DNA of 17,000 nucleotides from Acanthamoeba castellanii str. Neff (taxonomy: Eukaryota; Discosea; Longamoebia; Acanthamoebidae): positions 391,977 through 408,976 of the forward strand of contig NW_004457596.1 in assembly GCF_000313135.1 (NCBI RefSeq). The letters are read 5' to 3'. Each line of letters starts with the position of its first letter. Positions within the stretch are counted from its first letter, which is position 1. Made by a program: the position numbers and the translations under genes. The notes under the pieces are model-generated. The model saw only the letters and a program-made list of their open reading frames with translations. It did no database searches and was not told the DNA's origin. Positions 7,732 to 15,816 of the stretch are shown here, in pieces.

Positions 7732-8929
7732 TCAATGTGCAGATCCACCCCCATCCAGCTGCTCAATATACTTGCACTGCGTTAAATAACACTATTAGGT
7801 GCAGCAGGAATAGGTTTGATTGGTAGGTAGGTAGGGAGGGAGGCATGTACCTGTGTTGGTTGGCTTGCTCTGTTGTGGGCTCATGGTCACTGATGAACCA
7901 TTTCAGTTGGTGGGCAGACTGGTGTGTGGCATCTTTGCTCTGGTGGAGGGTTGTGTTGTGGAGCTCTTCCTCTTTCACTGAGCAACATAACATGATGTGT
8001 GAGTTTTTAACACTCAATACCTCAACAATGTTGCAGGAAAGCATGGTGTCTCAATGTGCTCATCACCAACAAAATCCATTTCTTCCCTGTCAACCTCCCT
8101 TCTACTCATTCACATGATGGTGTTGTTGTGAGTTAACATGAACATCAACATGACTAAAAAAGTTACCTTCCATTGAGTGATGATTGAAGCTTCTCTATTT
8201 CAAACTGGGAGGGACCCAACTGATCTTGTTCTCCTGAAATGCCAGCCACACCAGCAGACCCACATGCAGCAATCAAGATCGCCAAGGTGTGGGTACCTTG
8301 GATGAAGTTGGCCCAGTGTCTCCTGTGTGCTGTACTCTTCTCATGCTTGGCCTGTGAGGTGGCCAACATGATGGGTAACTTACACACTACAGCCACCACT
8401 TCCCTGGTTCTTGCTGCATGTGGTTGCATTCAAGACAATATTCCTCATCCTCACCATTATGAAGATTGAAGAGCTTGTTAACTGCCTGGTGGCAGCCAGC
8501 ACATTTAGCAACCTGACGCCTCCCCTGAAACTGTCCAACATGTCAAAAAATGGCTGAATCAATCAATCATTGATTTAAAGATTAACAGCAAATTCTAAAC
8601 TCAATCAATCACGTTCATCAAGGTGTTTGTACCCTCTCCTGAACAGGTGCATTGTCAGACATTCTTTGGCCAAGTTGAACTCTTGCAAGATTGACTTGGT
8701 GTGCCAACTCATGGCAATTTCAGAAAAAACTGTTAAGAAACTCTGGGGAATTGAACTCAAGAAGATGATGGCCCAGTTACTGTTGTTGGTAATGGCCATT
8801 GACCAGAGAGTCTGTGCTGTCGAAGGGGGTTTGGAGAAGAGACTTTCTCCAATCAACAACAGTGATGAAGCCCCCAAGACACCTTTGAAACAATCTGACA
8901 AGACTGACACAACCTCAAGTTGGAAGCTA
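7732..8929 (-). pseudogene. Seven-exon zinc-binding protein relic of unknown family
   Basis: Reading minus strand, exons are about 8929-8633, 8524-8384, 8351-8297, 8233-8167, 8086-8021, 7977-7851 and 7776-7732 (TGA stop). Introns are 108, 32, 63, 80, 43 and 74 bp, all GT-AG; phases 0,0,1,2,2,0 join every exon in frame. Exon 1 is helical (GGFITVVDWRKSLLQ, ELAHQVNLARVQLGQRM). Exon 2 has CAGC, then YCLEC and a later Cys and His, a likely zinc ribbon. The last exons are Pro-rich and end CKYIEQLDGGGSAH. In-frame stops are TGA 8917, TAA 8779, TGA 8722, TAG 8389, TGA 7889 and TGA 7883. The 5' end meets the Ty3 element and may be cut by it. No named family was recognised; either a transposon-carried gene or a decayed host gene. 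Confidence 0.58.
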
Positions 8930-9039
8930 TGGAATCAACAGATGGTGGGAGCAACACCACAAGCGCCAAGTGGGAGGCTGGAGAGCTTCTTGCACCTGTC
9001 TCAAGAGCCAAGATGGGCAGTGGTCAACATCCACAACCT

Positions 9040-9345
9040 GTCAAGATGAAGATGGGTGGGTCAGGACCCACCATCCAAGCTCAGCGAGGAGAGAGAATGA
9101 TTGATCTCCTAGTGGACTCTGGAGCCACAGGCTGCTTCAGTAAGCAAGCACTGCTACCTGCCAGAGTGTCAACCTGACTGTGCAAGCAGACATGGACTAT
9201 GGCCTCTGGGGAGGCACTGAAGGTCCATGGAAGAGCAGACTTGGTGCTGATGATTGGCACTGAAGTCTATTGGCATGAGTTCAACCTGGTTGAGGGACCC
9301 TTTGGATATGACACTATCCTGGGATCCAATGTGTTACAACAATTG
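9040..9345 (+). pseudogene. pol: Ty3 aspartic protease fragment
   Basis: Frame 1 contains LLVDSGATGCF at about 9106-9138, the DSGA active-site loop of retropepsins. After a TGA at 9175 the same frame continues with VHGRADLVLMIG and FGYDTILGSNVLQQL, the second half with the conserved ILG-like strand before the last helix. This enzyme processes the polyprotein. The upstream 8920-9040 stretch in this frame is Gly/Lys-rich and may be the Gag-Pol junction. Confidence 0.82.
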
Positions 9346-9527
9346 TGTAGCCTGGCCTGGTCCATCTTGTCAACATCAGCAAGTTGGGCTTGTTTGTCCA
9401 GCGCTGCAGTGAGCTGCTCCTCAGACAGGTCTTCAAGAGGATACAGTGCAAACCAGTTCCCTCCTCAACCTCCATCCATCACCTCAACTGGCCTCTCACC
9501 AGGTCAAGCACTCCCCTGAACCTCCTT

Positions 9528-10822
9528 GAGTGGAACAAAGATGTGTTCTGCGTCAAGCTGGAACGCCATGGAGCCAGCAGAACCACAGCCCACCACATCA
9601 AGCTGACTGATCCCACACCAATCCAAGCCAAGGCGCGCTGCATGTTGCCCATGGTCCAGTTGAAGATTGACAACAAGGTGGGACAGATGGGGTCAACAGG
9701 TGTGTCACACACATTGAACAGTGAGTGGGCTGCCCCAGTCCTCCTTATTGACAAGAAGGATGGAGATGAATGGTTCTGTGTGGACTACTGTGAGCTCAAC
9801 AAGAAGATGAAGTGGGATTTGTATCCAATGCTGGACATGAATGAGTGCCTTGAGGGCCTGGGGAAGGCCTGATTCTGATTGAAGATGGATTTCTGCAGTG
9901 GATTCTGGCAGATCCCTCTCATGCTGGAGGCCTCCAAGATTGCCATGTTTGTTATGTGATGAGGGCTCTACAAGCTGACAGTGATGCCATTCAGGCTCAC
10001 CAACACTCTGGCTGCATTCCAGCAAGTGATGGACAAGATGATGGGCTCATCCAAGGGAGAGTGGTCGTGGGTACACATGGATGACCTCCTTGTCTACAGC
10101 ACCACTTTCAACAATCACCTCAAACACCTTGAGGAGACGTTTCAGTGAATTTGAGAGTGAGAACTGTATGTCAAGCTCATGAAGTGCAAATTCGTGAGGG
10201 CCAAGATGGAGTATCTTGGCCACATCATCAGCAATGATGGGATCCAGACTGACCTGAAGAAGATCAAGTCAGTGCACAAGGCGAGGCTGCTGAAGAACTG
10301 ATGGGAGCTGTGGAGCTTCCTCAGGTTGGCCTCATACTACTGGCGTTTCATACACAGCTTCTTACATGTTGCCAGTCCACTGTCCAAGCTCATGAGTGAG
10401 CAAGTCAGGTGGAAGTGGATGGTGGAGGAACAGAGTGCATTCAACACACTCAAGGAGGCTCTAGTGAGTGCCCCCATCCTCTGATACCCAGACATTGCGA
10501 AACCATTTTGGCTCTGCTGTAACACCAGCCTCTACGCAATCAGGGCATGTCTCAAGCAGACAAGTGACAACCAGAACTGGCATGTCATGGCCTACAGGAG
10601 TAAGGCGCTCAACACCACAGAGTGCAAGGGCTACATGATCATGTTCTTCCTGAACAAGTGGAGACACCTGCTGCTAGGAGTGGAGGTGGAGGTCCTATTG
10701 GATCGCCATGCTCTCCAATGGCTGTTCAACCAGTGAGACCCCATCAGCAAGATCATGCAGTGGATCATGAAGGTGCAGGAGTTCTTCCCACTGCAGATCA
10801 TGCACTGAGCTCAGCAAGGGTA
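9528..10822 (+). pseudogene. pol: Ty3 reverse transcriptase and RNase H
   Basis: Frame 0 carries the RT: PVLLIDKKDG, WFCVDYCELNKK (fingers), MDFCSGFWQIPL with the first catalytic Asp, VMPFRLTNT, and VHMDDLLVYS at the YxDD box, where the Tyr is His. YLGHIISNDGIQ and the FLRLASYYWRFI connection follow. RNase H is seen in FWLCCNTSLYAIRACLKQ, where the usual catalytic Asp of DAS is Asn, and in VEVLLDRHALQWLF. Stops are TGA at 9870, 9876, 9957, 9960, 10146, 10152, 10158, 10299, 10482, 10734 and 10806, then TAG 10821. The protease-to-RT step also changes frame between about 9345 and 9530. Confidence 0.9.
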
Positions 10823-10960
10823 GAATAAAAAAATAAGACAACATTTGCAAGTCTCATCTTCACCACACAAGAAAAAGACACAAGTCACAAGACTTTTTTG
10901 TTTGGTCTCTTGAATTTTGGGCAACCCTTATGTTTGGTACCACAGTGGTACCAAAAAATA
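10823..10960 (+). other. Non-coding interruption between RNase H and integrase
   Basis: This A-rich stretch (AATAAAAAAATAAG) has a CAAGTC/CACAAG-rich segment and no pol similarity in any frame. It contains the perfect inverted repeat described at 10933-10955. Typical chromoviruses have only a short tether here, so it may be a small insertion or highly diverged tether. Confidence 0.4.
10933..10955. repeat. 23-bp perfect palindrome around GGTACC
   Basis: The arms TTTGGTACCAC and GTGGTACCAAA are exact reverse complements (11 bp each) with a single A between them. It sits in the non-pol segment inside the Ty3 element. Confidence 0.85.
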
Positions 10961-11940
10961 GCAGCAGGTCCAAAGAGAGGGCTCTCCAGAGAGCCAATCA
11001 CCAAGAATGAGGTTGAGGAAGAGGCACCAGTGTTGGTGGCTGCTGTCCAAGTCAACAAGTTCAAGCAGAACAAGAACACTCTGCTGTCCAACCCCAATTT
11101 CAAGTGGATCATCAAGGCCATTGAGGGTGATGACCATGCCATGAGGGGGAAGATGACATGACAATTGGCTCTACTAGACCAAGTCATGATTGATGGTGTC
11201 AATGTCTACCAGACCTACTGGCCTACCAAGGGCCAAGGGAAGTTGACCAATGTGTCCACGCAGCTCCAATGGATCATGCCACAAGGGCTATAAGCTGAGC
11301 TGCTGGTGCACTACCATGACACACTGAGTGGAGGACATCTCAGGAGAGATAAAGTAGATGGGAAGTTGGTGACCCACTACTGGTGGCCAAGCATGTGGAA
11401 TGACATCAACAAGTGGGTTCAAGTCTGCCCACAATGCCAGGTGCACTGAGATGAAGCTGGGCCAATGTCAGGACCACTACAGCTGATTTGAACATTGTGA
11501 CTGTGGGAGAAGGTAGGATTGGACCTGATTGGTCCCCTGCCCAAGATGACCAGAGGCAATGTGTATGCTGTTGTCATGCAGGACCTCTTCTCCAAGTGGC
11601 CCAAGGTGATCCTGATTCCTGATGTGACTGTGAAGATGGTTGTGGAGCAATTCTTGACCCCATTGGGAGGTGGGGACCGCCAGAGATGATCATGAGTGAT
11701 CAAGGACGAGAATTCGTGGCCAAGCTACACCAAGAGCTGGCCAGATGATTGGGCATCAAGAGGAGTTTCTCTACACCCAGTCACCTGCAGATGAACAGCC
11801 AAGTCAAGTGCTTCAACCAGACTCTCAAGTCTATGATGGCTTGCTACGCCAACATGAAGCAGGACAACTGGGATGTCTACATGCCACTACTACTGTACAT
11901 GTATACAGCAGTAGTCTAACATGGAGTGTGTGAAGCCATA
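10961..11940 (+). pseudogene. pol: Ty3 integrase
   Basis: Frame 2 from about 10961 leads into the integrase. It has the HHCC zinc-binding N-terminus (HYHDTLSGGHL then VCPQCQ near 11432) and the core strand VGLDLIGPLPKMT with the first catalytic Asp. Stops are TGA 11159, TAA 11291, TGA 11447, 11489 and 11498. Near 11680 the reading moves to frame 1: IMSDQGREF holds the second Asp, and QMNSQVKCFNQTL is the DGQ.ER.N motif with the catalytic Glu changed to Lys (codon 11806) and Arg to Cys (codon 11809). TGA 11746 and TAA 11917 also break it. Confidence 0.88.
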
Positions 11941-11995
11941 CTGCAAGAAGCATGGAATTGAGGAGGAGAAATGACAACCCTCCCCTGCCTTGAAG

Positions 11996-12166
11996 GATGA
12001 GGAGTACAAAGTCGAAGCTATCATCAACCATTGTGACTGGAAGACAGGCTGTGAGTACAAGGTGCAATGGGTCAGCTACACTGCATGAGACAACACATGG
12101 GTTCACACCAACAACATCCAAGCCAATCAACTCATCCAGGACTACCTCAACAGCCACAAGCTGTGA
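11996..12166 (+). pseudogene. Integrase C-terminal chromodomain
   Basis: Frame 2 reads EEYKVEAIINHC, then EYKVQWVSYTA, a TGA, and NTWVHTNNIQ with a C-terminal helix LIQDYLNSHKL before the final TGA. This is the chromodomain layout: EYxVExIL, a KW.GY-like strand and a TWEP-like segment with a closing helix. Chromodomains direct chromovirus insertion to marked heterochromatin, which fits the repeat-dense setting. The single internal TGA stands where Arg or another residue is expected. Confidence 0.82.
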
Positions 12167-12190
12167 GGTGGAACTGCAACAGTTCCATCT

Positions 12191-12203
12191 TAGTCAGGGG
12201 GTA
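12191..12203 (+). promoter_or_regulatory. Polypurine tract for plus-strand priming
   Basis: The sequence TAGTCAGGGGGTA lies directly before the TGTGGCAG start of the LTR, the normal place and composition of a Ty3 polypurine tract. Its G5 run and TA boundary resemble those of fungal Ty3 elements. Confidence 0.7.
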
Positions 12204-12422
12204 TGTGGCAGAGCCCAGCTCAGCCACGCCTCAGGGTGTGATCAATATCACACCTGAGGGAAACCCTGAGGGAAATGGGATTTTCCCTGGATTTACCACC
12301 AGAGATAACTCTCCTATATTATGTGTTACCAAGGGGTAATAAAGGACTTCTTCTGACACAACAAGGGGAGGACCTCCCTGAGGCCCATCTACTTGAGACC
12401 CAGCTGGTCTAATTCCCCTACA
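12204..12422 (+). repeat. 3' LTR (219 bp) of the Ty3 element
   Basis: The segment begins TGTGGCAG and ends CCCCTACA, giving the standard TG...CA ends, and follows the polypurine tract. It contains a TATA-like CCTATATTATG and an AATAAA signal at 12338-12343. A hairpin with arms CCTCAG(G)GTGTGAT and ATCACACCTGAGG spans about 12229-12260, and a CCTGAGGGAAA word is repeated in tandem after it. No 5' partner exists in the window, so the boundaries rest on end motifs only. Confidence 0.72.
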
Positions 12423-12870
12423 CTCCTACACTTGCCTCCATCATCTCCTTAATGTTGTGGCAGTACTTGCCCAAGGTTGCACACCCTTGTGCCCATGTTG
12501 CCAGTCTGGCCTTCTTTGTTCTTGACAGAGGTACATAGATGCCACTCCCCTGCTGAGCCCACATTACTGCCAAATGACTTAAGAATCCCTTACACAGGAT
12601 AAGTGCCAGTGTATCAAGAGTGTTGGCCTTCTTTGTGTTGAGGAAGGAGTGTGTCAGGAGGTGGAACAGGGACTTGACACAGTTGTTCATGTTTGTCCAC
12701 CCTTTATGATTGAGAGTCTGGCTGAGATCATGCCATGCATCAATCCAGTTGGCATGGAGCCAATTCTTGGTGAAGTACTCAAAGAACTGTGGCCCCAATT
12801 TAATGTGCAGCAGCTCAAGCTGCTCAGCCCACTTTGCCTCTGTTCATGCACACTGCAACTTCAGGTGAGC
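12423..12870 (-). pseudogene. MULE-like transposase C-terminal fragment
   Basis: The minus strand gives a coherent frame with one TGA at 12846. It reads QFFEYFTKNWLHANWIDAW, then GWTNMNNCVKSLF, a helix LLTHSFLN, and a segment GIYVPLSRTKKAR. This resembles the end of fungal MULE transposases: a YF..NWL...WID segment, then NTNN..ESLF, before the SWIM zinc finger. The SWIM part is missing because the frame runs directly into the Ty3 LTR end at 12422. The protein-like reading may extend right past 12870, where the DIRS element reads on the other strand, so that boundary is uncertain. Confidence 0.5.
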
Positions 12871-13448
12871 AAGGACTTCAACATGATCTGCAGCTGACAC
12901 TGCAGGATCAACTCAATGGGGGCAAGATTCAGGTGCCAGGCAAGTACCCAGATCAGAAGTTTTTGTTGGAGCAGGACCAGCATGTGTACAGAGTGCTGGT
13001 TGAGATTCTTCCCAGGCTGCACAGGATTGTCCTATCAATGTTGGCTCAGGCACTTGTGCAGGCGCACAAGGCACTCATCCTCACTGCTGAGGCCAGGGCT
13101 GTGGCGCTCATGGTGGTGGATGCCAAGGGCTGGACCACAGCTTCACTCCTCAGTAGAGGGACTGCTGTGCTGTTCATTATATTAAGGTGGGCGGTGTAGA
13201 TGAAGGTGGTGTGCAAGTGGGCCAAGGCTAAGGCCTCTTCTTTTCAGTCCAGCTGGAGCTGCAGCCATCAGGAGGGCGCTGGGGACTCATGGACACACTC
13301 CAACAGAGATCACTTGCCCCAGAGGATGGGGAAGAGGAGCAAGCAGTCAGTTGTGTGCAACAAGTGCAATGAGTCAGGGCATTATGCCAACTGTTGCCCC
13401 AACAAGAAGCCCAGGGCAAGGAAGAAGCCCAGGGCCTCCTCCAAGTGA
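12871..13448 (+). pseudogene. gag: DIRS-like Gag with CCHC zinc knuckle
   Basis: Frame 0 is open except for TAG 13197. The N-terminal part is helical (HVYRVLVEILPRLHRIVLSM, then ALVQAHKALILTAEA and KGWTTASLL). The C-terminal part is basic and holds a zinc knuckle, CNKCNESGHYANCC at 13356-13397, with exact C-x2-C-x4-H-x4-C spacing. It ends in a Lys/Arg/Pro tail at TGA 13446. Gag packages the RNA into particles. Confidence 0.7.
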
Positions 13449-14340
13449 GTGGCCCACCAAGTACTGGGTTGGATCCAGTGGGGACTGCCACTGGTGCTGC
13501 TTGGGGATCTGGATGAGGATGGGCAGCAGCTCCCCTTCACCAAGGAACAGCTGGCCTGGCTGTGCATGGAGCTTGTGCAGCTGGTGGCAACCAGTACTGT
13601 GTGCTTCATGGGGTTGGGCAACTGACCAGAGGGCATGTGGCTGATCTTGCTGGTCTTCCTTGTTCCCAAGAGAGGCCCAAAGCTGTGGAGGCTGGTGATT
13701 GACAAGTGCCAGCTCAACCTTGCTCTTCCAATGGTTTGGTGCAAGTTCAAGTCCATTATCACCCTGGCACAGCTGGTGGGTTGCAACTGGTGGGCTGTGA
13801 CTTTTGACCTGGCCCAGGGCAACCACCATGTGGCAATGCACCTGGACGCCTGCCCATGGATGGGCTTCTGGATTAAGGGCAGGATTTCTACTGATATGAA
13901 GTCCTGCCTTTTGGTCTCAAGTGGTTGCCATGGGTCTTCACCAAGATTGTTTGGGTGATGGTCTGCTGGTGGCGCTCACAGGACATCAACAACTTCTGTG
14001 TGATGGCAGCAACACACAAGGAGCTGCTCCAGACTTGTGACCAGGTCATTGCCCTGACCCTTGCACACCTGGGTTGGGTGTGCAAGGAGACAAAGGGCCA
14101 GTGGGAGCCAAGGTCTTGGGACTGCTGCTCAATCTTTGTCAAGGTTGTCTCCTGATCCCTGAGCAGAAGATCCTACACACTGTTAAGTGCTGCCAGGTCC
14201 AGCTGGGCAGCATCTCACTTGCCAAGTGCTGGCCAGGATTGTGGGCTACCTCATGTCTCTCACTTGGGCGGCCCCTAGTCCAGCTCTACCTGCACTCTTC
14301 CTTCACTGTGCTGGGGTGTGCCCACAACCACACTACTTTA
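13449..14340 (+). pseudogene. pol: DIRS-like reverse transcriptase region
   Basis: Frame 0 continues after Gag with KLWRLVIDKCQLN, AVTFDLAQGNHHVAMH (first catalytic Asp) and GFWIKG. Near 13895 the frame shifts to 2: YEVLPFGLKWLPWVFTKI is the DIRS/Ngaro LPFGL...W.FTK signature. The YxDD box should follow, but the codons 13982-13993 read Asp-Ile-Asn-Asn, so both catalytic Asp are gone. After TGA 14153 further shifts expose PEQKILHT and LARIVGYLMSLT, the conserved region after the RT. TGA 13623 is another stop. No recombinase domain follows. Confidence 0.72.
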
Positions 14341-14788
14341 TTATATATCTGATAACCTTACCAATCACAAACAAGACACAAGATCATCCAATACTATGTT
14401 AGTGTGGGGAAAAAATCATTAAATAACAGTAAAACCACAACACTAAAGATAGACACCAATAATGACTCTATGTGGGGAAAATGCCTTTTTTTTCCTATTG
14501 GTCCCTCCATCTAGGTGTGAGGACTTGTGTTTTTCAGCCCTCAGGGGCTGGTCTGTGGCTGGGCTGCCTGTGGGTTGGGGCTGGTGGTGTGTTTGGCCAC
14601 TGGTTGCAGACCAGTGGCGAGGACTTGGTTGGCAGGACCAGCCCTCACCTGGAGTTGCAAACTTCAATTGATGTGACAAATAAACAACAAGTCTGATAAC
14701 ATATGTACATGACCATCACATGGTTCCTGCTAATTGTGCACTCCAAATGATGGCAACACAGTGATGGACCTGTCAATGCTGGTGAGCT
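14341..14788. other. Non-coding spacer with a stem-loop
   Basis: No protein-like frame with recognisable similarity is seen. There is a T8 run near 14487 and a Gly/Trp-rich translation of TGG repeats. A stem-loop at 14596-14618 has 9-bp arms GCCACTGGT and ACCAGTGGC around a TGCAG loop. It could be DIRS 3' sequence, but nothing here proves that. Confidence 0.4.
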
Positions 14789-15155
14789 TCATCCACACAA
14801 CTTGTCCTGCTGTTAAATGATCATGAGACAAGACATGAAGAAGAAGCATGGTATACAAGTATCTGGGGAGGTACCTTCTTGATTGTGTCCTTGCTAAGTT
14901 GGTGGCCAGGGTGCAGCTCAAGCACCTTGGCGCAGAAGCCCTCCTTGAAGTTCCTGCTCAACTTGCTATCTGTTCCACCATACCTGTAGTGGAGCAGCTC
15001 TGCATGCTCTTTGTGGGCAGTGATGACTGACAGCTTTGAGATCTTGGGCTTTGAATCCACCTTCTCTCTAATTCACCCCAACTCCTTGCAAAGCATGCTC
15101 TTAAAGTACTTGTTGTGCAACGCCCTGAGCTTTGCATTGAGAAGGCTGCAATCCA
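14789..15155 (-). pseudogene. Minus-strand two-exon relic, unknown
   Basis: Minus-strand exon 15155-14875 has a good upstream acceptor (TTGTTTTGTAG) and donor (GTACCTCC). It reads LLNAKLRALHNKYFKSML, one TGA (15075), then KISKLSVITAHKEHAELLHY and LSRNFKEGFCAKVLELH, charged and helical. A 65-bp intron (14810-14874) leads in phase 0 to a very short ending QDKLCG and TGA 14791-14789. An alternative frame of that region gives QVVWMKLTSIDRSITVLPSF, so the last exon is uncertain. No upstream exon could be placed confidently between 15158 and 15600. Family unknown. Confidence 0.4.
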
Positions 15156-15816
15156 CTACAAAACAATAAAATGTTAAATAGAAATGATACTGTGAATGAG
15201 CAGAATGTACAGTGCATGCTGTTGTAGGAGTGACTGACATGCTCTCTTTCTTCTTCAGTGCTGTTTTACATGCAATTTATGAGTCTTTACAACAAAATTA
15301 AAATGCAATGTTGCAAAGTGCTGCTTGCTGTTGAGCTGCTGGACACTGAATTTGCCTTACATTGCCCTAATGAAGATTAGATTTTTGAGAGATTTGTAGA
15401 ATTTAAAACAATGTAATTGAGATATGAAGTGTACAGCTTGCCATGGCAATGAATGTTGTAATTGTATTCAACTTCTTGTCTGATCTTGTTGGTTGAAGGT
15501 GCTTGTGCTACTTGACCCAACATGGTGGGGAGAAGCCTGGAAGAATATCCCTTAGTAAACAATACGAAAAATCGATTTTTATCGATTTTTAAAATAATTA
15601 ATAATCATTTTTCGCTTCTTCTGGTTGGCTGTTGGTGATGTGGCACCACAGGGGAGGTGTTGGAGTGGTTTGTTTTAGTCTTGATTTACAAATCAATCAG
15701 CACCTGCCTTGCATCTGTCCAAAACTGAATGGCATGAATTGAAACACAATTTTTTTTTGAAACAGTTTTGAAACTGCTCCTGTCATGTGGTAGGGATTTT
15801 TTACTGTTTCCTGAAC
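15156..15816. other. AT-rich spacer, no clear gene
   Basis: This is AT-rich sequence with only short frames. One minus-strand stretch (about 15540-15470) reads LLPTMLGQVAQAPSTNKI and could be an isolated exon, but no splice partner agrees in phase. The AT-rich inverted repeat at 15565-15614 lies inside. Confidence 0.4.
15565..15614. repeat. AT-rich inverted repeat with duplicated ATCGATTTTT
   Basis: CGAAAAAT at 15565-15572 and ATTTTTCG at 15607-15614 are inverted copies. Between them lie the 14-bp palindrome AAAAATCGATTTTT and a tandem copy of ATCGATTTTT. It could be the core of a tiny MITE or a cruciform. It retains CpG in a CpG-poor region. Confidence 0.55.

Larger units (their letters stand above)
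8930..12422 (+). mobile_element. 5'-truncated Ty3/gypsy chromovirus with 3' LTR
   Basis: In order on the plus strand lie an aspartic protease, reverse transcriptase, RNase H, an integrase with zinc-binding N-terminus, a chromodomain, a polypurine tract and an LTR. This order is that of Ty3/gypsy chromoviruses. No 5' LTR, primer-binding site or convincing Gag zinc knuckle is present, so the left end is deleted; its boundary (about 8900-9040) is uncertain. The pol reading moves among frames 1, 0, 2, 1 and 2 and carries many stops, almost all TGA. The element is dead. It separates two minus-strand relics, which suggests insertion into older sequence. Confidence 0.9.
12871..14340 (+). mobile_element. 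DIRS/Ngaro-like retroelement, truncated
   Basis: A Gag with a CCHC knuckle is followed in the same frame by a reverse transcriptase of the DIRS type and part of the RNase H/methyltransferase-like region. The tyrosine recombinase that such elements use in place of integrase is not found, so the 3' end is lost. Terminal or internal complementary repeats were not recognised. Several frameshifts and stops show it is inactive. CpG is scarce, as in the neighbouring Ty3 element. Confidence 0.72.

Noticed and set aside
8627..9049. 140-codon plus-strand frame as a Ty3 Gag
   Set aside because: It has no zinc knuckle or Gag-like organisation, and the minus strand over the same bases forms a longer frame that splices in phase into the zinc-binding relic.
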